Shown: positions 1 through 13,149, counted from the first letter of the stretch. The stretch is 64,000 bases of DNA from Anseranas semipalmata (GCA_013399115.1 VXAA01001241.1:828560-892559); one strand, 5' to 3'. The notes: generated by a model not told the origin, from the letters alone. A program made the numbers and translations.

Positions 1-3000
1 GCAAGTGGTTTGGTAGTTTTGTCCATAATCCTATATTTGGATGCTTTCTGTATTCTCTGTCTTCTTCGGGGAATAGTTAGCTTTACCAGAAGACATCAGA
101 GAGATTTTTGAAGGGGCTAAATAGGCCTAGCTCCATATTAGTGACGGTATTTCATTTCCCCCTTTTGATTTTTAGCTGCAGTTTAGCTCCAAGCTGTGTT
201 TCCAGATCTGAGCGCAATGGACCGTTCTGAATTGACTGAACAGCAGCAGCCCAGTGTTCGAGTCAGTAAAAGACTTCTGCTGGGGGAGCTTCTCTCGGCG
301 CAAAAGCTTTTAAGGACTCCAGGGTGACATCCTGGGTGTGCTGAAGGCAAAAATACAATTTGTATTGACTTAAATGGACCTGAGGTTTCACTGTGGTTTG
401 CCATTAAGTTGTGGAATGTTCACTCTTGAAGCAGGATCTCTTACAGGCCTGATAGCTTCCTCTGAAGGCACACGAACGTTCGGTGTAAAATAGCATAACA
501 TTCTTAAATATTTGTAGCATCCAGTAAATGTTGAAGAGAAAAGCTGTTAATCTGCCTGGTGATGCAGTAAGACACAGGGAAGGTAGATGCTTAAGCACTT
601 CTGTGTTTTGGAAAATACCGCCAGTGGTTTAGATAACTGCAAAGCCAAGCCTCCTGCACCCCAAACTTCCACTACTGTCAATATGGGCTGTGTAAGGAAG
701 GCAGGATAGGATCTTGAGAGGAGAAACCAGATGAAGCAAGAAAAATGTAAATACCAAGCTGATATCCTGAAAATGTAAGTATCAGTATCAAGAGTAATGG
801 AAGATTAATTCCCGTCGTCGTGATACTTCTCTTACTGCACCTCAGCGTCTCCCGGCACTAAAATACAAACAGCTCCAGAGCGTATCGGAGCAGATGTTTA
901 GCACTAATTCAGGAATGCATTCCACACAAGTTTAGGAATTGAAGAGGAACACCGTATTCAATCTGTAGGTGTACCTCAGGAAAGCAGACTTCAAAAACCA
1001 GAAGCTGAATTAGCCAGAGTATAGCAGTGGCACTGCACTAGGTGATGCAGCAGATTTTGAGCACATTGTTTATCTTAGCCATTTCCATACTCCTGATCCC
1101 GTGAAGCCTTGTGCTCATTTTACATTTGTTCATCAGAAATTAGAGCTGCTTTTTCAGCAGGTTGCAAAGAGTTAACCCAAATTCTCCGGTCATTATCCCA
1201 AACCCACCAGTTAGCGGTAGGTAGGTATGGCTTTCACAGACCTTGCTAAGCAGTCACAGGTCTGAGTTCTCTCTCGTTTGTTCAAGATTGCGTTATTTTT
1301 CCCATCCAGTAGTGACTCCAGGCACCTGAAGCATTAATTGTTGAACAGCTTCTGGAAATCAATTTCTGTAATAGAAATAAAGCCATCATCATGTAGTGGC
1401 GATGGCATGAGCGGTTGTTTAACAGTATTTAGAATTTGAATAAAAAGGTGTAAAGGTAAACAGGAGGTGTTTTGGTAGTCGAAACAAGTTTTTATCACAT
1501 CATAGTTTAAGCTCTCTATCACTAGAATAAAGATTGAATCAAGTGTTTGTAGATGCTTGTAAGGGGGTAGATTTCATATGGTGCCTGGTAATTACCTACC
1601 TAGGGCCTAATTGCAATCCTTTCATTAGTGGAATTCCCTGTCATGAATGTTCTGCTCTGTATGAGCTGATAAGATTGATAAATAGGAAAATTTCTTTCTT
1701 GCCAGTTTTTAAAACCCGCACGTGTTATTAAGTTACCAAAGATGGAAATTCAGTCTCATGATGGTGGTTGTGTATCTTCAGATAAGTTTCTTCCAAAAAC
1801 ATCCCTAATTTTAGAGTGTTATTTTTGTCCCACGAGGATCAGGGAGTTGAGGAGTTGTTATAACTGACTGTCGGTTATGGTTTGTATACTTGGCTCAGTG
1901 GGACCTTTGTTAGGGAAGTAAAGTTAATGCAAGCTCATGTGATTTATGTTGAAGTGGATTTGTCTGTTTCTTCTCGCTCTGAGTTTCCTGGCTAAATCAG
2001 AGGTACAGTGAGATTAGAGAATACATTTTGACTTTATGACTGATGGGAAAAAATCACTGAAACAAATTACTGTTTTCCAGCTATGAAAGTATCATTAAAC
2101 ATATGCCAAGTAATCAGCTTGCTAGTGTAATATGTTCCAGAAGGAGAAGAGTTTTCTAATCTTATTCACTGATGTTTTTCCCAAGACAGCAACAGCTTTT
2201 ATAAAATGAGGGTTATATCTTCTCATTACAGAATCTAATCTACCCAAAAGACATTGAACAGCTGCAAAACCCTGACATCTTCTAGTTGTAAATTGTTTTT
2301 ATTATTTATCTTTGTTTAACTAAAAAGGAAAGAGGTATCAGATGATTTAACAAGACAAGAATTAAGTGACATTAGCTTTTGACAGCAGCAAATTATTCCT
2401 TTACATCCTGAATTGGTTTAGATCATTTTTAAGTCATGACTGTCTACTTATTTTTAATATCCAAATTCCATAAAACTGATATATTTTTTAGATGGATTGC
2501 CTAGGAAAATTAATTTAGCTTTGACTTTAATGCTAAAAGCCACAAGAGAAATGATTGATTTCCAAGTTAGTCTTGTACTTCTGCATGGATTTTAGAAATG
2601 ATAGTAAATCATTGCTAAAAGTAATCTTGCATTGATACAGTGATTTTCATATTCAAGAACTACAAATACACAGTGCTTTAGGAAATAGTAACCACATAGA
2701 GGCGAAATGATTTGAGGAAGATAAGAAAACCTGCATAAGCTTGTAGAATGCATCCATATGAAAAAAATAAAAAATAAATAAAAATTAGAGCTCAGCAGTT
2801 GCTGAATTTTCTTTGTTCCTTTTCTACTATCTAAAATTCTTAAAGTATATTCCTGTGTGTGTGCAGCAAATGGTTCTGCTTCAGAGGACAAGGAAGATAA
2901 AATATATTCCTATCGAACATCCTCAACATTGGATATTTTACCTTTTTCTTTTTGTAGCACAAATTGTTTGCCATTTATTCTTTTTTCTATCACAGACAAT

Positions 3001-3244
3001 TTTCTCATAAACAGTTTTTTGTCCAGTGGCAAAGTCTAACTAGAACTATAGCGATGCTAAACCAGAGAGATTTTCATGAAGAATCTAGGTTTATTTTGTT
3101 TTGTTTGGGGCCTTTCCTGATTTTTTTCCCCCCTTACGGTAGGATTGTTTGGAAGTGTAAATATAAGTGATAACATGTACCTAAGAAGAGACAGGGAGAG
3201 AAGAAGAACGGTCTCAGGGCTTCAGGGGCCTGAGTGAAGTCCTC

Positions 3245-3430
3245 CTGAAGAGCCGTGGCTCTGGGTAGCCCCAAGGAGCAGGGCGGGCAGCGTGCGGCCC
3301 CCGGCACGGGCAGCCCCGCTGCTCCCTCGCGGCGGAGGCGGCCCAGCCGGGCTCTGCGTGTGCCGCGGGGCCTGCGGCTCTGCGCTCCGGGCGTGAGGCT
3401 GGCAAAGCCACGGGTCTCACCTGTATCTTG
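3245..3430. other. GC-rich, CpG-containing intronic block
   Basis: About 180 bp of strongly GC-rich sequence with repeated CpG (a GCGGCGGAGGCGGCC-type core near 3330) sits in AT-rich intron. Open frames across it on both strands (for example 3134-3568 minus) are a by-product of few AT-rich stop codons and show no recognised protein. It could be a small CpG island, an alternative promoter or a GC-biased gene-conversion patch. Sequence alone cannot separate these. Confidence 0.4.
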
Positions 3431-4244
3431 GTGGGAGCTGCCTGTGTTCTTGTCTGTCCTGTAGCTACGTGGTTTTCTGGTTTGTTTTCCATTGTTTTCA
3501 CTCCGTTGACACTGTTGCTCTAATTTTGTACTTTTTTTTGCATGACAAGTTTTGAAAAAGCTAATCAAGGCATCTAGGGTATTGTTCAGTGGGAAAGGGG
3601 AGAGGTACCAAGCCGTAGTGCTGATTTGTCCTCATTGGTTCGTTGTTACATAAATCACAGATGGTGACCTCCTGTGTCTTGATCCCTTTGTTGGCCTTCT
3701 CTTCTAATTGTTTCAAAGGCACCTTTTGCGTCTCTTCCTACTCTGATGCGATGGTATCTATTGCCCCCTTAGTTGCCCCAGCTGTGCTTGTTGATGCAGA
3801 GGAATGTCTGTAAGCATCAATAAGCAGGTCTGTGCAAGAATATCAGCCCCACGCTTTAGGAAGACCTTATTTTCTCCTTGGACTCTTGTGAAATAGACTC
3901 TGTGAAGACGCTTCTCTTAGCTTGACTGGTTTTGTTCGTCGCTTTCGGAGAGATGGGAGCTTCAGTACTTTTCTTCTGTGATGACTCTGTCATACAAAAA
4001 TCTTAATTTATGTCGATCTTTTTCTGCGATTTTTGAAGCTTGTTTGCCTTAGAGTAAAAATGCAACAGGAGTTTAGGCAAAAGGAGGCAACTTGATGCTG
4101 AAGAAAATGATCACAAGATTGTCAGATTTCTTTCCCAGTTTTTCATGTGTACTTCATTTGGGGCTTTTTTATTTCATTTTTTGTTACCAAATCAAAGCCT
4201 GATAAATCAAAGGTTAACTGAGCGACCATCACCGTTCCATCGGC

Positions 4245-4375
4245 GTTGCTGCTTGCAGGGCGGGCGAGCTGCTGGGCAGTGCCTGGGCTCCCCCCGAGCT
4301 CTGGGAGCCGGTGACATCCTCCCGTGCCACCGCTCTGCCCGCTGGGTCTCCGTGCTGGCCTTCGGTGCACTGAGC
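4245..4375. other. GC-rich intronic block
   Basis: A second short GC-rich patch about 1 kb after the first, with abrupt AT-rich flanks. No repeat family or protein similarity is recognisable. Its open frames (4145-4504 plus, 4207-4557 minus) have no domain and run into AT-rich intron. Confidence 0.35.
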
Positions 4376-6388
4376 ACAAATGCCATTTTAGCTGCAAAAA
4401 TAGGTGCTGTTACGATACAGAAAATGGGTGATTTTTCCTCTTGCCAGTTAACTGTAGTAATTTCATCAAATACAAAATATTTATATTCCTTATGCCAGTT
4501 ATGATGATAGATATCTGACTTATTAAACGTGACTCTGCCTGAGAGTGCCCAGCCCATCGGGCAGACGTGCTTTGCACAGATATTTGAAGGGCATTTTTTT
4601 CACGCAGGAAAGCAATTATTCTGGGGAGGAATAGGAGAGTGCTGAATGAGCTATACCTCAGGAAAGTTTCACCTCATCAGCTGCCTGCTTAATTTATAGT
4701 GCTTTGCACTGCAAAAACATGCTTCTTATGTTATCTAGCTGTTTCCTGACACATTTAGCAGTGTTTCTCGCTCTTCAAAGTGAACTTAACATTGCTGACA
4801 ATGTAGGTGCTTCAATTAGGCTGAGCTGGAAATTTAGTCAGGAATGTGTTGTGCTCTGTAGATGGAGGGAGGTGTTTTACGCTGGGGAACGGGGTCCTGT
4901 CTCGTGCTTCTCATGTTGCTTCCATTCGGTTTTCCAGGTTTCCTGAAGTAAGGGGAAAAAAAGGAGAGGGATAAAATCTGCACAGATCTTTGTTATATAT
5001 GGCCTAACCTTAAAATTGAGATTCATCTGGTAGGAAAAGCTGGAGAAATTCACTGCAGATATAGTAAGCTTTGAGATCTGTATTTGAGACTCAGATTTTT
5101 TCCAATGATAAATTTTTGTACTGAAATGGATAACTTAGGAGTGTGGAATGGCAACAGACAGGTTGTGATCTTTACCCTGACAAAATTAGTGGCAAAATGG
5201 CTATTAAGAGTCTGAACAGGTCCTTTAGACCACTTAGAATAATGTTCTTTTTTGGAAATTATGTATACCTGCTTAAGTGTGGGGGGGTAAAAGTATACAT
5301 GAATATATATAAAATTATTTTTCCTATATGTTGTTTTTAGGTAGTAATACTATGTTATATTACAATTAACTGAAGAGGTTACTTAACAGCTCTTCAAGAT
5401 GTGTTTTTGTATTGGGTATTACACTGTGCCTGCTCATGTGTCAAAATTTCAGTCATTTTTGACATGCGTGGTCCCTGCTTCCTGTCATGCACCGTGGTGG
5501 AATATAGAGGCCACGTGGCTTTTATTCACCCACAGAACTCCACAGGTCTTTGGAGGGAGGAGGAGGAAGGGGGAGTATGGAAAGCACATCTCAAAAATCC
5601 TTCCGAAACGGATAAGCAGCCTGCTTCTCTCTTTGATTGTGTCTCATATATATGTATAATAATGCTAGGAGTGATTGCAGGCAGTCCCTTTTTTGTCTAG
5701 TGATGAGTTTCGGTCTCCTAGGCTAACAGCAATGGCAATATCTCTTTCCCGAATGTATCACTGTGATTAAGATGAACAGAACTCTTCTTGGCTGTCTTAC
5801 ACGTGTCTGGACTCGAGACAGTCTCCTCCGCAGCCCCGTTGCTGTGTTGCTCCATGGCCACGCATGGCAGGTTCCCACTGGTAAGCCCGCGACCCGTTCT
5901 GACCCTGTCACTTACTGCGTTATGGACTCCCTGGATAGAGATTGCCGTGCTTTTGGAGCTCCTGGCTAATGATGCTGTCAGGGACGTCACTTAAACAGCC
6001 CCTTTAGATGTAAGTAAAAGGAAATGTCGTTCCCTCTAAACACGAAGTGATTATTTGAGTCTAGGAACTTGTCGTTTAGGAAGGACATGAGCAGGACTTG
6101 GCAGTCAGTGATAGACTTCCTAGGCAATTTCCTCTGCTTCGCTGCTCCAGACGAGTCACAGTGGAAAAGCCCCAAAACCACAGCCCCGTTTTTCCTTTCT
6201 CAGGCATACCTGCAGGTGCCAGTGAGGATTGTCTGAATGTCGAGACACCCAGCAAGTCAGAGGACAAAAGCCCTAGGAGTCCTCAGTTTCACATCTGTTG
6301 CTGTTTTACAGACCAGTTGAACTACCATCCGAGAGTTCAGCGTTTCTTCCATTCCAGAAAAGTTCTTCCCCAGTCCTCTCAGTTTTGG

Positions 6389-6451
6389 GTACTGAGTTCT
6401 TAGAAACTCAGTACATTTCTTAGAAATGAGTTCTTAGAACTCAGTACATTT
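6389..6451. repeat. Short tandem duplication containing a perfect hairpin
   Basis: The unit beginning GAGTTCTTAGAA at 6394 recurs at 6428 with one base of difference. The first copy forms a perfect 10-bp stem, GTACTGAGTT at 6389-6398 pairing with AACTCAGTAC at 6405-6414, around a 6-nt loop. A second perfect 8-bp stem with a 4-nt loop lies nearby at 6538-6557. These look like local replication-slippage products. No function is implied. Confidence 0.7.
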
Positions 6452-7994
6452 TTCAAAAGTAATTCAGGTATATATTATGGTTTTGGTGGACTTACTAGTC
6501 CTGGGAACTGAAATAATTTCTTCTCGTGCTTTCCACCAGCAGTGGTCGTCCACTGCTGCAGCATTGCGCACAAATCAGGAGGCTGCTGTGGCTCCTGCCG
6601 CTGTCACAGTACCTGGCTCTGGCAGAACTGGGAATTCCAAAGATTTTGTTTGAAACTCAAAGCATTTGCTGATGCCGCGTGTCACTTGCTAGCCTCCAGA
6701 CGTGCCCAACATCTACTGAAGTACAATTGGATGATTTCTTGTAAAGCTTGTCACATACCCCAGAGAAACATATTTCTTTGTTGGTGTACAGGACCTCAAA
6801 TTCTTCCTTTTTCTAAGACCACTGTTCATCTGTAACAATAGTTTCCTTAGATATATGCCCACTGTATTTTTGTCCGATTCTTTGGATACTCTTACGAATG
6901 TTTTAGTTGCTTCATCAACTTGGACGTAAATGGAAAGCTTGACTTGCTTGCATGTTCTGTTGTCAACAAGAATTATTTCTGGGGGCAGATAGGGAATCCT
7001 ATCTGAGTTCCTGGTTTCCTGTCGCATTCTTCCCTGCCGATGCTTGAAAGTTTGGGCAGAATGCAACCAGAACAATTGTGTTAGCTGTGAACTAAGCGCT
7101 GCATTGTAGGACTTGAGATATCTGAGGAGCTTACATCATTATTTTTGCCTCTGGACTTCACCAATGCAGTCTGAATGCTGATGTCCATTACATGAATTTC
7201 CATTCCCAGTGTGATAAAACTCGTGGCCTTATTCTTCTAATAAGATTTCTTGTATGCAGTCCTCTCCCTCCTGAAGCTCATCTTCAAACAAAAAGACATT
7301 GACCTTGCTGCAATCACTCCTTATCACTCTGGCATGTTGCTCCAAAGAATTTTCTAATTTTTACACCCCTGAAACCCCTTTTCAAGGCATTAGCAATGCC
7401 TTATCCTCATTCTTGTGTGAATTTGAAATTTGGAGTTCATAGCACTGTTTCATTTGCACCTTATTCAGCCTCTGTCTGTCTGTGAAGCTGTCCTTAACGA
7501 GAAATCTTTCTTAAAAAGAAATGTTCACATCAGTGTCTGATCTGCATACTTGGCTTTTGTGGGTGCATTGCAGGGGATGGTTGTAGACCTGGGGCATCAT
7601 TACCAGCTACAAGCATGGCCTGATTTTTGAATGTTGGCTCGAAGGCAGATTTTAAGCCTTAGGGACTTAAAGGGTAGCAGTAATTGAGGAATCGTTTCAC
7701 AGAAGTTCGTGGGTTGATGAAGAGAGATGCGACTCTGTTAAAAAGAAAAAAAAAAAAAAGGAAATAACGTCTATGTTGTCTGCTGTATAATCTTACTGGG
7801 GGCAGGGGGGAATATTAAGTGATAAAGAGAGTAAAAATAAACAAAAAAAAGAAGGCCCTTGAAGAATGAGGCGCCATGTAGCATGGAAGCCCAAAGCCAT
7901 CCCAAATCAGAATGCTGTCCAGAAGGAGAGTTACCAGGTTTATCCTTCACTCTAAGAAATAAGATAAATGACAGGAGGAAATAATGAGGAAAAG

Positions 7995-8013
7995 AAAAAA
8001 AAAAAAAAAAAAA
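7995..8013 (+). repeat. Poly-A tract
   Basis: Nineteen consecutive A residues. A shorter A tract lies at about 7747-7759. No retrotransposed body is recognisable on the 5' side, so this is listed only as simple sequence. Confidence 0.85.
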
Positions 8014-11000
8014 GGAAAAAGTTTGCTGTTGTTTGCTCGCTTCTTTTGAAAAAGGCCTTACCCATACTGTATTGAACATTTTTGTGCCACGCATGAGTAT
8101 ATACACTATGAATATGCATATGAACAGATACTTGGAGAATTGATGTTAAGTTTGCCTATTGAAATTGTAATACATCAGCTTTTAGACTTCGGTTTCCCTT
8201 TTGTAACGTTTGTATCCGTTTTACATTTCTTTGGGTATATTACATAACTGCATTACTGCTGTCAATAGAAGTATCCGTTACATAGGATTTCCATCAATGC
8301 ACAATGAGATAAAAATCTTATTTATAGAAGCTCTATCATATTAGGATATTAATAGTAGATATAAATTGTACCACCTCCTATTTTACATTATGGATTTGAT
8401 TTCTGAAAACAGCTGTGTAACAGGAGACTGATGTTACTGTATGTCACAGTAAGCTTCATGATACTGTAGGGTACTGTGAGTCCCAGTGTGAAATGATGGG
8501 AAGTTGGAATCATTTTGATAGAAGGGAGGTTTCAAAATATGACTGTTAAGGTTCTGCAGATGCACAAATGGGTATATCAAAGAGTTTCAGGTTTACAGAA
8601 CCTGTAATGCTCCATCTGTTCAATAACACATTGAACTTACTTGACCAAGATACTAGTATTCAACAGTATTGAATTGAACCCATTATTTCTATCTTAAGAA
8701 CATATAGTAATAAATGTTATTTATCATGCTTTTTGTAGTCTAACTGCGTATGTTCAATTCTCTTCATTTGCTTTACAACTAGTCCCTCAACTGTGGTCCT
8801 GCAGATAGCCTTTAGACTCATTTCCTAAGGAAACAAAACTTAAGTATCTCTCTGCACGTTTTTCTGTTCCTCTTCCATAATTTTTCAGCTCACTTCCTGT
8901 GGAATTTTACACAGGGTTGGGTGTCTGAAGATGTTCCCCTGTGTTAGAGGGAGCAGGGGGACGGAGAGCCATAGAGAGGGAGGCAGCGCTGCTAGAGCCC
9001 TGCTGCCATGGAGGGGAAGGCGGCAGTGGGAGTCTAATGTTTAGTAGACGCCAAAAATCAACTTGACAGAAAGATCACGAATGTCCCAACTACAGGAAGA
9101 GCTTTAATCACATTTGGCAACTGAGAAAATCTAACCACAAGGGAGATTGCTAGTAGGTTCCATGGCTCACAGACATCTATGTTTTTCAGTTAACACATAC
9201 TTGGGGACAAACCTTCCTCAGGAGCCAACTTCCCACCAAAATAATGCAAACTTCTACCATCTTCATACCTTCTGTTTCATCTAGGCTACAAACAGAAATG
9301 TAGTAATTAGAAATGTTACCTTGTCTGCAGGGATTTGGACTGTATTATTTCATGAAGGTAACCATGGGATTAGCTTTCCTGGCAAAAGAATTGTTGGTGT
9401 TGTTTTTTCATCTCGCAATATATGCCACAAAAAAATGTACCTAAATTTCTTTAAAATATTGTGTATGGTTTACACAGAAAGCAAGATCATTTTTGTTTTA
9501 TCTCATCACCTCACATGTACAACATTTTTATGAGTTAATTTATTTCCATATGATACATTAAATGAAGATTTTGAATATATAAAGTTTCTTCCTTTAACTT
9601 CATAATGTTGAAGCAGAGCCAGAATATGTGAGAATTAAATGCACAGTGTGTACAGTGTCACATTCCTGTCTGAGGTGTGCCAAACCTCAGTCTTGCTGCT
9701 TGTTTCCTACACATTGCAAAGAAATCATTTGAAACTGTTTTTTCCCAACTGCTTCCCTTGAATGTTTAGGATATGTGCTGTAGTGTTTCATAAGAATAGC
9801 ACAATCATGAATAATAACAGTAATTATTCGTGTCATCAATATTAGAATTATTCCTGGTAAATGCAAGTCTGCAATGAAAATACTCGATACATACTGAATT
9901 TTCTCTAGCATAAAAAAGGGTAGATGGGGATTGCTGTGGAGTAGCTTAAGCCTACTTGTGTCACATGATAACTTGGCCTTATCAGTTTATCCACAGTTAA
10001 AAATACAATAAAAAACAACTATAACAGTCACTTGCTTATCTCAAGGTACTTTTTATTTTATTTTAAATATTCTGAAGGTAGGAAAGCAGTTCATGCTATT
10101 TGCTGGTACCAAGCAGTGAAAATTTTATTAGTATCTAGGGGTACTTTCAGTTGATTGCTCTTCCCCAGATATAATTTACATGCAGTGGTTGGAATTTTTT
10201 CACTTTTTTTTTTTTTTTTTAACCTTAATAAGATAAACATTAGTGTAATTCATATAAAGTGAGGGGTTCTTGACTGCAGAAATAAAGGAGATGTAACTAA
10301 GGAGAGAGCCAGCATGTATTTGTACTGCTAGTATTTCTTTAAAAATAATGGCAATAAGGATCCACCATTTCATATAGTTTTGCTGCGTTTTAACATTTGT
10401 AGCTAGCATGCAGCAGATCTCTCTCTGCCTCACAGACTTTGGCAGGATTACAGAGGTCATATTTTCCTGTGTATAAATTATTCATGAACAATTTATCCAA
10501 TGCTCTAGATAAACTTGCAAAAGTCAGAATGCATGTTTCTCTTATTCCTCTCATCCCTATAACCAGTCATATTCTAATACGCAATGCCAAAAAAAAAAAA
10601 GCTGGCTTCATCTGAATGCATTTGATGGAGTGAATTGATACAATGTTATGAGAGCAAAGTTCACAAGAGCAAAGAATAAGTAAGAATAACTTTTTTTGGC
10701 TGGCTTGATACAAGTAGTTTAGTTAACCAAGTACATGTTGTGACAGTGGGCTGAGGTGTACAGCACACATTAAGGGCAGGGTTTCACACTTCAAATCAAT
10801 CCGTTTGGAGAGTTAGGCAGGAAATTCCCCCCTGCAGCACCAGTGTAGAAAGGAATGAGAATGAAAGGACATGGAATCCTGGTGTTTCCAGCCTGTGTTA
10901 CAGCTTGGCCCACGTCTACAAATAGAAGAATTGAGGGGTGGTTACAGACGTGTGCTGTAACTCCAGTGCTCAGCTCATTGTAGTCTTCTTTCTCTCTGGT

Positions 11001-11074
11001 CTTATTTAGCCCAAGAACTATTTCTGTGAGAGCTCACGAGGTGAAAACGTATGGCTGATGCATTGTGCAGCCTT

Positions 11075-11230
11075 TGAGAACGGGGCTCCGGTCGCCCAGC
11101 CCTCGGCTGGGGGGTGCTGTCAACGCACCCAGCGCCGGCCGCTTGTCAGCCTGCGGAGCTGCTCGCCTGGGGGACTGCAGGCTGAGGCTGCGGGGGGATT
11201 TCTGCAATGAGTCCGCGCTGTAGCTGCTCG
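11075..11230. other. GC-rich block upstream of TENM2 exon A
   Basis: A GC- and CpG-rich patch ends about 170 bp before the exon A acceptor. It lacks a splice donor that would make it an obvious exon, and no initiator ATG in it opens a frame into exon A. It might be a small intronic regulatory element near the exon, but the sequence offers no direct proof. Confidence 0.35.
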
Positions 11231-11400
11231 CACTGCTTTGAGCATGATACAAAGGGACGAGCTCGTACTAGTAGGGAGAATCTGTGACCGCGCAGCACTG
11301 ATCGTGTGTTACTTTGGACAGTTACAGTGCAATTACTTGGCTGTTTGTTGTTTTCATTACATTCATTGCTGATCTTTGATCCCTGTGTCCTCTTTCCCAG

Positions 11401-11610
11401 GTCGTCCCATTCCACCTACATCCTCGTCTAGCCTTCTCCCATCTGCTCAGCTGCCCAGTTCTCATAATCCTCCACCAGTTAGCTGCCAGATGCCATTGCT
11501 AGACAGCAATACGTCCCATCAAATCATGGACACCAATCCTGATGAGGAGTTCTCTCCCAATTCATATCTGCTGAGAGCATGTTCAGGGCCACAGCAGGCT
11601 TCCAGCAGTG
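11401..11610 (+). CDS. TENM2: TENM2 (teneurin-2) internal coding exon A, N-terminal cytoplasmic domain
   Basis: Teneurin-2 is a type II single-pass transmembrane protein of neurons that binds latrophilins and other teneurins through its C-terminal extracellular part. Its N-terminal cytoplasmic domain links to the cytoskeleton and can signal to the nucleus. This exon encodes about 70 residues of that cytoplasmic domain. It opens [17 protein letters not shown], continues with a proline patch (HNPPPVS), an acidic [13 protein letters not shown] segment, and ends [10 protein letters not shown] recognise the whole block from known TENM2 proteins. Boundaries are set by CCCAG|GT at 11400/11401 and TG|GTAAGA at 11610/11611. 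The first Gly codon is split (one base upstream, two here) and the last base begins another split Gly codon, so the exon is phase 1-1 and a multiple of three. The frame stays open into the intron to 11726, but that tail is not teneurin-like. By recollection of human numbering the segment is roughly residues 165-235. Confidence 0.96.
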
Positions 11611-12180
11611 GTAAGAAAAATTGCAAACATACGGAGTTTGTTTGTGACGTGTTTGTGCCGTTTTTATACATTTTTTGCAAATGTGTTCTTGCATCACCAG
11701 AATATCAAAAGCATATATGGAAATGAGGCAGACAGAAATCCTAGCTTTATTTCCTTGAAAGTTTTTTGGAAGCACTATATATCATATGTGTTTTTTCTCC
11801 ATTTTACTATAGAGACCTTTTTAATTGTAAGAGTGTTATAAGCAGTGTAAAATTATTGCTGAATGCTTGTCATCCAAGGAATTTATTTTTCAAAGAAGGT
11901 TTCTTGCTTATGGCTGCATTTGGTAAAAGAGGTGTACACACAGTGGTCCTTTGTTCTGAGTAGGCTAGTCCAACACCTGATGTAGGTGACAGGGGTCTGG
12001 ATCTGAACATGTGTGTTGCTTCTGCCATTCTGTCCTTGTTTCAGAATCTGATTCTATAATATCAGCGTCACTTTTAACTAAGATACCAATATTTTCAGCA
12101 AACTAAATTTTGTCTTTTAGGCCCCTCTTTTAAAACATTTGCAGCTCTGCTATCAGCCCTATGTTCTGTAGTGCTTAAGG

Positions 12181-12222
12181 TTTTCTCTCCTCCTCTCCTC
12201 CCTTCCTCTCCTTCTTTTATTT
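12181..12222 (+). repeat. Polypyrimidine (CT-rich) tract
   Basis: A run almost entirely of C and T (TCTCTCCTCCTCTCCTCCC and onward) about 570 bp downstream of the exon A donor. It could bind PTB-type splicing regulators, but that is inference. It may be plain simple sequence. Confidence 0.7.
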
Positions 12223-12594
12223 GTTTTAAACAAACACCTTCTTTTCATTTTGACAGCCAAAAATTGACAAATGAAGATGCAATCCCTTTTTAGAATTCTA
12301 AGCAAGACAGAAAGAGGCTTTATTTTTTGCTTATATTTTTGAACATAAACATCTGTTGTGAGGTTCCCGTCTATTTAATTAGAAACTCTAAGTTCATATT
12401 TATACACAGTTATATCTTAAATGCAGTTTCTGATCTGCTCAAGGTCTCTCTTTCCTGAAAAATACAGATCTTAACAATATTGGAGACCCTCTGCGGTGTG
12501 GAACTTTTTGCCTTTGTGGGTGCATACAGTAGATTTAAATGATGCCCTTGAAACAATGGCTGGTGGTGCGTGGTGGGAAGGTGAGGCAATGAGA

Positions 12595-12832
12595 CGAAGA
12601 TGAAAAATAAAAGATTCAGAGTGGATATAAGGTAGAACATTTTCCCTAAGCATTGGATGGGAATAGGTTGCCTAGGGAGCCTGTGCAGTCTCTGCCCTTG
12701 GAAAACCTTGGAGGTTTTCAAGAACATAGTGGTTAAAATCGTGAGCTACCTGGTCTGACCTCAGAGCTGTCCTGCCTTGGCAGGAGGTTGGACTATGGGC
12801 ACCCTGAGGTTCCTTCCAACCCGAACTGTCCT
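12595..12832 (+). mobile_element. CR1 LINE 3' fragment
   Basis: The text follows the 3' UTR of bird CR1 elements: a 'tggatat-agg-agaacattttccctaag' start, GAATAGGTTGCCTAGGGAGC, then 'cttggaggttttcaagaac', CAGGAGGTTGGACTATGGG and TTCCTTCCAACCCGAACTG at the 3' end. It is 5'-truncated, with many substitutions and no reverse-transcriptase coding part, so it is dead. The terminal 8-bp repeats typical of young CR1 copies are not recognisable. Confidence 0.85.
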
Positions 12833-13149
12833 TTAACCACTTACACAAAGAAATAAAGATTCAGAGATTGAGCATGTTTCCTTGTTTTTGAGGTTTAAGG
12901 GTGGAAAATATACCAGGTTTTTTCTTGTTTTTGTTTTAGAGAGATTTAGGATGATCTCAGGAGCTGCAAACCTCAAAATCCCTTTTTGTAATGGGAAACT
13001 TAGTAGAAACTATAGAAGTTACTAGAACAAAAAGTGGATATGTAGATAAAATGTTATATTTTTGAATCGGTATAGCTTCTGTAAGGGTTAGTACTGTCTC
13101 AGAAACCTTCATGAGTTCTTTGAAAGGGTTAGCCATTTGTGAATAAGGG

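Larger units (their letters stand above)
1..11400 (+). other. TENM2: TENM2 intron upstream of exon A (3' part)
   Basis: The stretch before exon A is non-coding on both strands: every open frame is short and none resembles a known protein. It ends in a normal 3' splice site. A branch-point-like TGCTGAT lies at 11367-11373, followed by a pyrimidine-rich stretch and CCCAG at 11396-11400. The background is AT-rich with GC-rich blocks near 3.25-3.43, 4.25-4.37 and 11.08-11.23 kb, and poly-A tracts near 7.75 and 8.0 kb. Apart from the entries listed separately I see no gene and no recognisable transposon between 1 and 11 kb. The 5' splice site of this intron is outside the window. Confidence 0.85.

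Noticed and set aside
345..395. 'tattgacttaaatgg' phrase resembling a widespread ancient amniote repeat
   Set aside because: Only a dozen informative bases. Too short to call.
3134..3568. 144-codon minus-strand open frame
   Set aside because: Arg/Pro/Ala-rich translation of a CpG-rich block with no conserved motif.
11611..11726. Read-through of exon A into the intron, giving a possible alternative C-terminus
   Set aside because: A strong GTAAGA donor lies at the exact point where teneurin-2 similarity stops, and the tail residues are not teneurin-like.
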